In this document: one piece after another, positions 25,227-33,347 of the stretch
How positions within the stretch are numbered: the stretch's first letter is position 1
How the letters are laid out: each line of letters starts with the position of its first letter
NCBI GenBank assembly: GCA_016716475.1
Contig: JADJWG010000001.1
Location: forward strand, 1,488,001-1,552,000
Source of the DNA: Phycisphaerales bacterium
Lineage (GTDB): Bacteria > Planctomycetota > Phycisphaerae > UBA1845 > Fen-1342
Length of the DNA: 64,000 nt
Direction: 5' to 3'
Translations under genes and position numbers: made by a program
The notes under the pieces: model-generated
The model's input: only the letters and a program-made list of their open reading frames with translations
What the model was told of the DNA's origin: nothing
Databases searched by the model: none

Positions 25227-26432
25227 CTACCCCGCTTGCGACTCCGATGGACCCGCCAGCAGCTCGATCCGCCCGGCCCTTTCCAGGTGTGTGCGCAGCT
25301 TGCCTTCGGTCACCTCCCCAGGGCGAAATTCACGCACGGCTGCAAGCAAGGCGCGGGCCTCCGCGTCGCGTCCGAGTGCCGCGAGGGTCTCGACGAGGCG
25401 CGCGCCATGCTGTGCAACAGCCCCCTCGACGCCATACTGGTCGATCGAACTGACGCTGCAGCAGGGGCAGGCGATGCCGCCGCGCGCCTTGCGAACCTGC
25501 TCATCGAAGTGTTTCTGCGGGTCGACCATCGCGACGACGTCGGCATAACGTCGGGCCGTGATCAACTCCGCAACCACGTAATCGAAGACCACGCGCCGGG
25601 CCTTGGATTCCTGGGGCAGGCGATCGAACAATTCCAGCGTTCGTTCGGGTGCGTCCATGCCGCGATGGAGTGCTGCAACGTTCCGAGCCACATTGACGTC
25701 GTCGCGATCCTCACGAAGCGACCGTTCCCACTGTTCCTGGCGTGTACGCAGCGCCTCACGGGCGGGCTCGTGCGTCGTGCCGAGCCGCCAGATGGCCTGG
25801 GCGAGCCAGTCGCGCCGCGCCGCGGCGTAAAAAGTATTATCGAGGCCGTCGTCAAGGCAAACGAGGTACTCGCGCAGCGCGTCTTCGGCACGCCCCTGAC
25901 GGTCGAGCGCATACGCCAGCTCCTCGCGGCGAAACGGGTTCTTGCGGTTGAGCCCACCGAGGCGGCGCTGTGCACGGGCAATTCCGTCGATACCGTCAAG
26001 GGCATCACGCAGCTCGGCAATCAGTTCCGGCACGCTCGCCGGCTTGACGATGTAATCACGCTCGCGGCCGTCGGCTCCGACGAGCAGGAGGGCCGGGACC
26101 GTCTCGATCCGGAAACGTCGCGCAAGCTCCTCATCGCGGACGATGTCGAGCTGTATCGCCACCGTGCGCTGCTGCAACATCTGCAGGATTTCCGGCTGAT
26201 ACCAGACTCCGCGAGCGGCCTGCGGCACCCACGGGGCTTCGAAGAAGAGGAAGACTGGACGGTCAACCTTGGCAGCCCGCGCCAGGGCGGCCTCGAAGGA
26301 GAGCGCTTCAAAGGGCTCGGATGCATCGGTCCCGGTTGTTGTCAGGAGGAAACCCAGCAGCGCAGCAGAGATACGCAACGAACGCCAACCCTTGTTGCCC
26401 CGATCTCCTATCACGCGCTCACACCGATCCAT
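25227..26432 (-). CDS. exported thioredoxin-fold protein without CxxC, with helical repeats
   Basis: 401 residues from the ATG at 26432, preceded by AGGAG with 6 bp spacing; a longer in-frame start at 26588 would overlap the neighbouring gene. A signal peptide is likely (WRSLRISAALLGFLLTTTGTDA). The next 120 residues read as a thioredoxin fold (ALARAAKVDRPVFLFFEAPWVPQA...VAIQLDIVRDEELARRFRIETVPALLLVGADG) with the conserved cis-Pro context TVPALLL, but the redox CxxC is replaced by WVPQ, so classical disulfide exchange is unlikely. The rest is a chain of helix-turn-helix TPR-like units (about 200-400), with one isolated cluster ACPCCSV near residue 320. Role unknown; a periplasmic binding or scaffolding protein is plausible. 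Confidence 0.75.
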   Translation of the reverse strand: MDRCERVIGDRGNKGWRSLRISAALLGFLLTTTGTDASEPFEALSFEAALARAAKVDRPVFLFFEAPWVPQAARGVWYQPEILQMLQQRTVAIQLDIVRDEELARRFRIETVPALLLVGADGRERDYIVKPASVPELIAELRDALDGIDGIARAQRRLGGLNRKNPFRREELAYALDRQGRAEDALREYLVCLDDGLDNTFYAAARRDWLAQAIWRLGTTHEPAREALRTRQEQWERSLREDRDDVNVARNVAALHRGMDAPERTLELFDRLPQESKARRVVFDYVVAELITARRYADVVAMVDPQKHFDEQVRKARGGIACPCCSVSSIDQYGVEGAVAQHGARLVETLAALGRDAEARALLAAVREFRPGEVTEGKLRTHLERAGRIELLAGPSESQAG

Positions 26433-26526
26433 GCGATACTCCTGCACGATATCCCGCGCTGCGCCACGGCACAGACCCCTTCTGATAACGCATGATAGCG
26501 GTATCGGCGGTATTGCCACCGTGCTG

Positions 26527-27309
26527 CTAGCCATAATGCCCGCCACCACTCTTGGGCTCGGGGACGGTCGCACCAAAACCGCCGGCACTGTTGCGCCGCA
26601 GACCCAATCCCCATTTCGTAAAAAAACTTAACAGGCGCAACGGTCCGAAACTGGGCAATGACAGCGCGGTCGGCGCCTCGTCGCGGCTGATATCCTTGAT
26701 CTGGAGGAGTAAACCCGCTTTTTGCCAGCCCAGCAGAACATCGCGCAAGTCGTCAGCTACCGACTTGTTCGAGCGCCGCAGCACCAACACCGTCCGCACC
26801 CCTGCCGCCAGCAACCGCACGCCGGAGGGGAAATCCTGCGGAAACGTGATCCAGCGATTGTCAAACTTGCCGGGGCCAGGCGGCCGCCCGGGGGGCAAAC
26901 GCTCCGCATCGAGCATGAACGCCGGGGGCGCCTCCGCGGGTAGCGCCGCCCGCACCAGTGCCGCGCCGCAGTCCGCCAGTCCGCGCATCACCGGCGCCAA
27001 GTCGAGGGCCGCAGCCGGGCCAGGGCTGGTATTGAAAAGTGGCACCGGACGATAACCGCGTTGCGCTACCGCCGCGGCCGCATACACGGTTTCCTGCCCG
27101 GGCAGGTCGAGGACCAGGGCGGTATCCAGGTTCCCGCCCGGTAACCAGCTCCAGTCAACCGCCTCCAGGGCCGGCGGAGTGATGCGCGCCGGCTCTGCGG
27201 AAGTCATGTGCGCAAACAGTACGGGTTTAGCCCACGCCGACCACGGAGATTCAGCCGGTGCCCAAAGGTCATAGAGGAGTTCACCGTCGATTCGTTCAAA
27301 CCCATCCAC
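26527..27309 (-). CDS. conserved-looking protein of unknown function coupled to the ATP-grasp enzyme
   Basis: 260 residues from GTG 27309, which has GGAGG 6 bp upstream and overlaps the end of the ATP-grasp gene by 14 bp. No signal peptide or membrane helix. The sequence contains blocks that look conserved (SPWSAWAKPVLFAHM, DTALVLDLPGQETVYAAAAVA, GYRPVPLFN, PPAFMLDAER, WITFPQDFPS), ending in a Gly-rich tail GGFGATVPEPKSGGGHYG. I have the impression of a known but uncharacterised family that travels with glutathionylspermidine-synthase-like genes, but cannot check it. The coupling strongly suggests that it acts with the ATP-grasp enzyme. Confidence 0.7.
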   Translation of the reverse strand: MDGFERIDGELLYDLWAPAESPWSAWAKPVLFAHMTSAEPARITPPALEAVDWSWLPGGNLDTALVLDLPGQETVYAAAAVAQRGYRPVPLFNTSPGPAAALDLAPVMRGLADCGAALVRAALPAEAPPAFMLDAERLPPGRPPGPGKFDNRWITFPQDFPSGVRLLAAGVRTVLVLRRSNKSVADDLRDVLLGWQKAGLLLQIKDISRDEAPTALSLPSFGPLRLLSFFTKWGLGLRRNSAGGFGATVPEPKSGGGHYG

Positions 27310-28573
27310 CCACCACCTCCTTCTGCACGGCAGTGACCTGTTGCGCAACCAGCACCGCGACATCCTGCGCCCGCGCATCGATCAAAGGGACGGGTGCCCA
27401 GCGTCCGTAGATGCCCGCGGCACGTCCGTCGACGACGAACACGCCGAGGCACGGATAGCGGGGCCCGTCGGGCGTGTCCACCGGGAGCGCGTCAAAGCGC
27501 CGCTGGAGTGCCCACTCCTGCGGAGCCCACCATAATCCGCGGCGGATACGGCGCCACTCTTCGGACGGAGTGACACCGGTGATGCCGATGCCCTCGCCGA
27601 CGCGACCCAGTGCGGGCTTCCACACCCAGGCGGCGCGCTCGCGCCGGGGGACGTTCTGCGGTGCACGGGTCTCGGGCAACAAGTGCCGCCACGTTGGCAG
27701 GGACGTTGCGAGACGATCCCATATCAGCGGAAACCGCTTCGACTGGGGCAGCAGCGCGGTCGCCGGATTGCATTGCGGTGTGCGTGTGGCTTCGCAATAG
27801 GCCTGCCAGTGACACCCCCACGGCAGGTTCGGCAACCACTCGCCCGGGAAGAAGCGGAACACGGCCTGCGCTTCCGCACGGCTCCAATCGCACGCCAGCC
27901 GGGCCAGCCCGCCATCCCAGCGCACCTGCGCCGGACTCACCAGCTCGGCTGACACTCCAAGTTGCGCGAGTGCCGTGCGCAACGCAATCACAACCTGACG
28001 GTCATCCGTGTAGGCGGTGGCATGTACGAGGGCAACCCGGCCACCGTCTCCGCCGGCTGCTCTTGCCAACGCCTCGGCGAGACGCAGCAGCGGATCGGCC
28101 GTGCCATGACCGGCACCGGTTTCACGAGCGATGGCGGCCGTGAAGCCCGAAGCTTCCAGCAAACCGCCGGGAACATCCGTGTTTGCTTCCGAGATGCGCC
28201 AACCCTCAGAAGTGTAGTGAAAGTCGAAACGTACGTAGCGCGGCGCCGGGGGCAGTGGCCCGTTCGCAGAACCACGGCGCACCGCTCTGCAGATGGCGCG
28301 GGGCAACCCGAGTTGCGCCACCAGGTCAGGACGTTGTCGCAGCTCATCTTCGGCGGCCAGCGCCTCCGCAGCGAGTTGTTCCGCCCAGCCGGCGAGTTTC
28401 CGGGCGACGAAAGGCGCGAGAATCAGCGGGTGCCGTGCCAGCACCGCAACATCCCCGACTTGCGGATCCCACTTGCTACAACGGAAGATCGTGTGTCGAC
28501 GCATGGCCGCGTAGGCCGTTGGCGAAAGCCCCGGCCCGAGGGTGTAGGGCACGGCTACCACGGTCCGAGCCAT
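27296..28573 (-). CDS. glutathionylspermidine synthase-like ATP-grasp ligase
   Basis: 425 residues from the ATG at 28573. It has the layout of the C-terminal synthetase domain of GspS: YVRFDFHYTSEGWRISEANTDVPGGLLE (Arg115, Asp117, Glu129, Asn131 region) and VWKPALGRVGEGIGITG (Lys319) are the substrate and ATP-binding blocks, and QRRFDALPVDTPDG...GVFVVDGRAAGIYGRW gives the last metal-binding segment. Such enzymes use ATP to form an amide between a carboxylate and an amine, often on polyamines or peptides, in the cytoplasm. The amidase half of E. coli Gss is absent. It overlaps the membrane-protein gene by 19 bp and the unknown gene by 14 bp, so the three form one operon. The substrate cannot be read from sequence. 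Confidence 0.83.
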   Translation of the reverse strand: MARTVVAVPYTLGPGLSPTAYAAMRRHTIFRCSKWDPQVGDVAVLARHPLILAPFVARKLAGWAEQLAAEALAAEDELRQRPDLVAQLGLPRAICRAVRRGSANGPLPPAPRYVRFDFHYTSEGWRISEANTDVPGGLLEASGFTAAIARETGAGHGTADPLLRLAEALARAAGGDGGRVALVHATAYTDDRQVVIALRTALAQLGVSAELVSPAQVRWDGGLARLACDWSRAEAQAVFRFFPGEWLPNLPWGCHWQAYCEATRTPQCNPATALLPQSKRFPLIWDRLATSLPTWRHLLPETRAPQNVPRRERAAWVWKPALGRVGEGIGITGVTPSEEWRRIRRGLWWAPQEWALQRRFDALPVDTPDGPRYPCLGVFVVDGRAAGIYGRWAPVPLIDARAQDVAVLVAQQVTAVQKEVVGGWV

Positions 28574-29349
28574 CCGACGTAGGCCGCGGCGGCCGCGACA
28601 TAGGCCATCCCCGGAATCGCCCCCAGCCACGCCGGTGAATAGGGATGCGCGGGCGTCGGTCGAGTCACGAGCGCGACGCCGATCTCCACAGCGACCAGCA
28701 GGAGCAGGGGCGAGGCGAGGCGGAGAACATCGGCAACCGCCTCGGATCCCGTAGTCCAGTCACCCGCGACGGCACGGCCGAGCACGAGGCCGTTGGCGAG
28801 CAGGAACAGTCCGAAACGCACGCCAGCACCGGAATCGCGATGCACACAGATCACCGCGCCGATTCCGGTCGCGAGTTCGACAACCAGCCACAGAAGCAGC
28901 AGGGCGCCGGTCGCGAGCGCAGCGCTGTACACCACTACCCACCATCCGGGCCCGTCCCCGATGTTGCCGCCGGCATAACAGAGCGTCAGCGCCAGGAGCG
29001 TGCCGGCGACCATGGGCGCGGCCGCAGGGTTCCGGCGCTCTACGATGTCTTCGCGCGGCTGCACCCCAAACAGTGGGATCAGCAGCAGCGTAGCCCCGAC
29101 CCAGGCGGCACCGAGGAAAAAGTAAAGGATGAGGTAGACCGGGGCATCGCGGACATCGCTGGCAGCGAGATAGCGCAAGACCCCCAACAACAGGCCGCCG
29201 CAGAGCACCGGGAGGACGGTCAGAGGCCAACGTGTGAGGTGCGGTGAGATGAACGCCGAGGGGCGCATGGCTGCGGAGTACCACCAGCCCCACAAGACGA
29301 GACTGCCGATACCCGCAATCACCAGCACGAAGAGTTCGTCTTCTCCCAT
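28555..29349 (-). CDS. polytopic membrane protein of unknown function (operon with ATP-grasp ligase)
   Basis: 264 residues from the ATG at 29349; a start at 29409 would add 20 residues and has no better ribosome site. About eight hydrophobic segments are evident, among them LFVLVIAGIGSLVLWGWW, VYLILYFFLGAAWVGATL and LRLASPLLLLVAVEIGVALV. There are few charged residues inside the membrane and short loops. No transporter signature is recognised. GspS-like genes in many bacteria sit next to membrane proteins (for example DUF350), so this may be a functional equivalent, but the sequence looks different. It is the first gene of a three-gene minus-strand operon. Confidence 0.75.
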   Translation of the reverse strand: MGEDELFVLVIAGIGSLVLWGWWYSAAMRPSAFISPHLTRWPLTVLPVLCGGLLLGVLRYLAASDVRDAPVYLILYFFLGAAWVGATLLLIPLFGVQPREDIVERRNPAAAPMVAGTLLALTLCYAGGNIGDGPGWWVVVYSAALATGALLLLWLVVELATGIGAVICVHRDSGAGVRFGLFLLANGLVLGRAVAGDWTTGSEAVADVLRLASPLLLLVAVEIGVALVTRPTPAHPYSPAWLGAIPGMAYVAAAAAYVGWLGPW

Positions 29350-29793
29350 CGTTTCACTGCCTGCAATAAGGTCGCCGCGATCCGGCACCCGGCGGGCCGA
29401 TTCAAACATAACCCGAGTAGTCTAGCGGAGTCCCGGAGCCATCACAGCCGCCACCGGAAACGTTCGCGACGTTCTTATCGGCCGTTTCACATGCACCGAG
29501 CATGCGAACACAACACAGGTGGCGAGCGCAGCTTCAACGGACGATGTGACCACCGTGGAGACGGCGGTAGCTGCGTCCGATAAGGGAACATGCTTCACAA
29601 GAAATCGGATTGTGGTTGATTCGCAGATTACCCTGCCGTAGAGTCGTGAAACGGTTTAGTGTCCGCTCCCTGCCTTCAGCGGATGCTGGTTACGCCAGAG
29701 CCACCCGCCATCGTCCCCGGCGGTCTGCGGTTCCCCCGGTTTGCGTCAGTGCGCCGCCGACCGGCTACGGAGTCTTCAAGCAGGAGTGACATC
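29350..29793. other. divergent intergenic region upstream of the TolB/dockerin gene
   Basis: About 440 bp without a credible gene. It carries the promoter at 29616-29644 on the plus strand. It also holds CTTATCGGCC at 29474-29483 and the inverted copy GTCCGATAAG at 29575-29584, the latter identical (as complement) to a site in front of the protease gene. Confidence 0.45.
29616..29644 (+). promoter_or_regulatory. putative promoter TTGATT-17-TAGAGT
   Basis: TTGATT at 29616-29621 and TAGAGT at 29639-29644, 17 bp apart. It leaves a 150-base leader before the ATG at 29794. Confidence 0.5.
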
Positions 29794-32700
29794 ATGAAGA
29801 AACTGCGCTGGATGATGGTGACGAGTGTCCTTTCCGGGGCACTGGTCGCGGGAGCACAGCCGGTCGAAACGCAGTACCCACGTATCAAGGTTATCAGTTT
29901 TAACCCGGTGCTGAAGACTCAAAACAACGTTCGGCTGCACCAGTATTTCAACTGGCACAATCCGGCCAGCGAGATCATTGACGAGATCGAAGGCATGCGG
30001 ATTGGGTCGCATGGCGTGATGCACATGCGGCTCTCGCAGTATCTCGAGGTCGATTTCTTCCCCATCAAGGCCGATGGGTTCCAGTATCCCGAGCCACAAT
30101 ACCTCGCCGGACAATGGCACCAGCCGGACGGTGTCGACTATCACGCGATCGTCCGCGACTACAACCTGCATCGCAAGACCGACCGCGGCGAGCTGCGCGA
30201 GGTCGGGATCTACGGTGCGCCCTACTTCGGTTATTACGAATCACGCATGGCCGGCTTCGGCGGCTATTGGTGTAATTCTCCGGCGCTCGACCGCATCGCT
30301 TCCGCGCGCATCTTCATCATGATGGGATGGAACTACGAGCGCATTGTCTCGCTGCACGCCACCGGACACCGCGCCGAGTCGATCATGACGCGTACGTACA
30401 ACGGCTGGAACGTGAACGCCAACCGGCATCTCTGGGACCGCTTTGGATGGAACGTGGGACAGTCGCCCATCGCCGGCGGCGCATTCGGTGTGGGCTCAGC
30501 ACACTACCCCCCGAATGGCCTCGCGGATTATGACTACGCCAATGCCGTTCCGGCTTTCAGCCAGGCGCCCTCCTGGATGAACGATTTCCCCAATTTCAAC
30601 GGTACGGGCGGCCAGACGATTGCCATCAATTCCCAGACCTGGGGTCCCGGACCCACCAACAACTACGAGCTTTCGTTCTTCAAGTGGTGGTACCAGCACA
30701 TGCCGCACGTCGCCGGTCGCAACAACCATGACGGCTTCAACCGGCTGAACAACTGGTGGGAGTACACCTTCAACTTCAATGCGCACACAGAAAGCGGTGG
30801 CGATCACGCTGTGGTGGCCAATCCCACCCCGCCGCCGCCGCTGCGCACTACACCCCAGCGTACGTTGACACTCGACATCCAGGACGACTGGGCACCCCAG
30901 GCCAATGCTCATGGCCGGATCGTCTGGTACGGAGCTGTCGGTCGCCAACTGGAGATCTTCTCCGCGGACGCCACCGGCGAGAACTTCACGCGCCTGACCA
31001 GCAACGCCTTCGACGATGAAGCACCACGCATCAACGACCACAACCAGGTCGTCTGGATGGGTTTCAATGGCCGCACCTTCCAGATCTTCACTGCCAACGC
31101 CGACGGCTCAGATCTGCGGCAGATTACAAACAACGACTACAACAATTTCCACCCCGACATCAACAACCAAGGGCGCATCGTCTGGTACGCTTGGGTGGGC
31201 GACAACTACGAAATCTTCAGTGCCAACGTGGATGGCAGTGATCTTGTGCGGATCACCTACCGGGAGCATCTCGGTGGAGCACGCCCGGACGACGTGTGGC
31301 CACGCATCAACAATCAAGGGCGCATCGTCTGGATGGGCTACATCAACGGCTTCTGGCAGATCTTTTCGGCGAACTCCGACGGCAGCGGACTGGTGCAGTT
31401 GACCGCCAACTCCAGCAAAAATGAGTATCCGCAGATCAACGACGCCGGTCGCGTAGTCTGGCACACCTGGTCCAATCAGACGAATACCCAGATCTGGAGC
31501 ACGAATGCCACGGGCGGGACACCCGTGCTGCTGAGCACAGCAGCCGGCTACAACTGGTGGCCGCAGATCAACAATGCTAATCCGGCCGAGGTCGTGTGGA
31601 TGCGCCGGGCGAATTCAGCGGCCGGTCAGGACGATTGGGAAATCTGGTACAGTCTGGCGACCGGCGGAGGGGCGACCGCCCTGACCGCGAACAATACGCA
31701 CGACCAGCACCCGCAGATCGACGACGACGGCCGCATCGTCTGGCAGGGTTTCGATGGCCAATACTGGCAGATCTACGAACGCCGCAATGGTCAGATCAGC
31801 CGGCTGACGGACACGACGTATGACAACTGGTGGCCGTCGCTCGGCGGCACGGATCTCGTGGTCTGGCATGCTGAAAGCGCCTCAAGCAACCTGGGGACCG
31901 CCCGTACCACCGAGATCTGGGCAGCCGGCACCGACGTGCTCGACCAGAACCCGCCGACACTCGTGTCCGTGGTGGCGACCGAGGAGGACGTGGTCCGGGT
32001 GAACTTCTCCGAAGCGGTGGACCCGTCGACGGCCGAAGATCTCGCGAATTATGCGATCGAGGGGTTGTTGATCAGTGCGGCCGTGGTAGCGGAGAACGGT
32101 TCGACCGTGCGGCTGTCCACATCGCCGATGATCCTTTATGCAATGTACACACTGGCGGTTGACGGAGTAACGGACCTGTCCGGAAACCCGATTGCGCCGG
32201 GGACGGTTGCGAATTTTGTCTACGCACCCATTCCGCGTGTCAGTGCCGGCTTGCAGGCCCTGTACGAATTCAACGAAGGTGCCGGCAACGTCATCTTCGA
32301 CATGTCTGAGAACGCCAACCCTCTGAACCTGACCATCGAGACTCCGGCGGCCGTGCAGTGGACTGACGGTGGCTTGCAGGTGGTTCAGCCCGCCGCGATT
32401 CGCAGCGCCGGAGCCGCGAGTGAGCTGGCCACGACCCTTCGCACGAGCGGCGAATTGACGCTGGAGGCCTGGATCAGCCCGGCCAACACGACCCAGTTCG
32501 GTCCGGCCGCGATCGTCACGATGTCCTCCAACTCCAGCAGTTTCCGCAACTTCACGCTCGGCCAGGGTAACACGATCGCCGGCACGGGTGCGCTGTACGC
32601 AGTTCGGCTGCGGACATCAACCACCGGCAGCTCGGGCGCGGTGCAGGCCACCGATCCGCTCGTGCAGACTCGTCTTACCCATGTGGCCTACACGCGCGGC

Positions 32701-33180
32701 ACGGACGGCGCGACGCAACTTTATGTAGACGGCTCTCCGCAGCTTCCGGCGGAGAGCGTGCTCGGGGGTACGCTCGATACCTGGGTAACGAGTTACCGGC
32801 TCGCGCTCGGACGCGATCTCAACAACACGAATACGTGGCTCGGCGAGTATCGGCTGGTGGCGATTTACGATCGTGCCCTGGCACCGGAAGAGATTGTGCA
32901 AAATTACAATGCCGGCCCCGAGCCGTTTGTGGCGCCGCCCACGAACACCTGCCCCGGTGACATGAACTGCGACACACTCGTAAATTTCGCCGATATTTCG
33001 CTGTTCATCGCGGCGATCAAGGCCGGCAGCAGTGCGAACTGGACGTACGATCCGGCCGGAGGCGTGTGCGCTTACCTGAACGGCGATCTCAATGGCGACG
33101 GCCTCGTGAACTTCGCGGACATCTCCGGCTTCATCGCCGCGATCAAGGCCAACCCGGTACCGTGCGTGACCGTACCGTAG
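29794..33180 (+). CDS. secreted TolB-repeat/LamG protein with C-terminal dockerin-like repeats
   Basis: 1128 residues from ATG 29794 (AGGAG 7 bp upstream; the frame runs further back without coding character). A signal peptide MKKLRWMMVTSVLSGALVAGA is followed by a 330-residue N-terminal domain of unknown type rich in Trp, Tyr, His and Asn. Residues about 365-705 are TolB-like propeller repeats (NAHGRIVWYG...EIFSADATGENFTRLT and similar), at least seven of them. Then come an Ig-like SbsA-type domain (about 715-805), a LamG/concanavalin-like domain (about 812-1048, LTLEAWISP...THVAYTRGTDG) and the dockerin-like pair CPGDMNCDTLVNFADIS and LNGDGLVNFADIS. The architecture suggests a surface or secreted glycan- or protein-binding factor. 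Catalytic function is not evident. It shares its C-terminal module with the protease at 18-21.6 kb. Confidence 0.87.
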   Translation: MKKLRWMMVTSVLSGALVAGAQPVETQYPRIKVISFNPVLKTQNNVRLHQYFNWHNPASEIIDEIEGMRIGSHGVMHMRLSQYLEVDFFPIKADGFQYPEPQYLAGQWHQPDGVDYHAIVRDYNLHRKTDRGELREVGIYGAPYFGYYESRMAGFGGYWCNSPALDRIASARIFIMMGWNYERIVSLHATGHRAESIMTRTYNGWNVNANRHLWDRFGWNVGQSPIAGGAFGVGSAHYPPNGLADYDYANAVPAFSQAPSWMNDFPNFNGTGGQTIAINSQTWGPGPTNNYELSFFKWWYQHMPHVAGRNNHDGFNRLNNWWEYTFNFNAHTESGGDHAVVANPTPPPPLRTTPQRTLTLDIQDDWAPQANAHGRIVWYGAVGRQLEIFSADATGENFTRLTSNAFDDEAPRINDHNQVVWMGFNGRTFQIFTANADGSDLRQITNNDYNNFHPDINNQGRIVWYAWVGDNYEIFSANVDGSDLVRITYREHLGGARPDDVWPRINNQGRIVWMGYINGFWQIFSANSDGSGLVQLTANSSKNEYPQINDAGRVVWHTWSNQTNTQIWSTNATGGTPVLLSTAAGYNWWPQINNANPAEVVWMRRANSAAGQDDWEIWYSLATGGGATALTANNTHDQHPQIDDDGRIVWQGFDGQYWQIYERRNGQISRLTDTTYDNWWPSLGGTDLVVWHAESASSNLGTARTTEIWAAGTDVLDQNPPTLVSVVATEEDVVRVNFSEAVDPSTAEDLANYAIEGLLISAAVVAENGSTVRLSTSPMILYAMYTLAVDGVTDLSGNPIAPGTVANFVYAPIPRVSAGLQALYEFNEGAGNVIFDMSENANPLNLTIETPAAVQWTDGGLQVVQPAAIRSAGAASELATTLRTSGELTLEAWISPANTTQFGPAAIVTMSSNSSSFRNFTLGQGNTIAGTGALYAVRLRTSTTGSSGAVQATDPLVQTRLTHVAYTRGTDGATQLYVDGSPQLPAESVLGGTLDTWVTSYRLALGRDLNNTNTWLGEYRLVAIYDRALAPEEIVQNYNAGPEPFVAPPTNTCPGDMNCDTLVNFADISLFIAAIKAGSSANWTYDPAGGVCAYLNGDLNGDGLVNFADISGFIAAIKANPVPCVTVP

Positions 33181-33232
33181 CGCACCGGCGCGACGGTTCC
33201 ACGCTGAGACCGTCGAGACGTTGACACCCTGC

Positions 33233-33272
33233 GGGACGCGGCGACCGGATGCTCTTCCGGTGGCCGCGTCCC
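33233..33272 (+). terminator. long GC hairpin after the TolB/dockerin gene
   Basis: GGGACGCGGC pairs with GCCGCGTCCC, then after one G-G mismatch ACCGGA pairs with TCCGGT around the loop TGCTCT: 16 pairs in all. It begins 53 bp after the stop. As with the hairpin at 21616-21653, no long T-tract follows. Confidence 0.6.
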
Positions 33273-33332
33273 AGCTTTGCTCGTTGCGAGCTGCACAGCG
33301 GAGTGCCCCTCGGTTGCGTGCTGCCCTGCTGT

Positions 33333-33338
33333 TATCAT
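33333..33338 (+). promoter_or_regulatory. putative -10 box (TATCAT)
   Basis: TATCAT lies 9 bp before the ATG at 33348, implying an almost leaderless mRNA. A TTGCGT 13 bp upstream is too close for a standard -35. Confidence 0.3.
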
Positions 33339-33347
33339 GCCGGCCGC

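Noticed and set aside
24873..26495. 540-residue plus-strand frame over the phosphoesterase and thioredoxin-fold genes
   Set aside because: It overlaps two supported genes in other frames and has no domain or ribosome site.
33249..33347. Longer N-terminus for the GIDE-LemA protein
   Set aside because: The extra 33 residues would be translated from the terminator hairpin and promoter region; ATG 33348 gives a natural N-terminal membrane helix.
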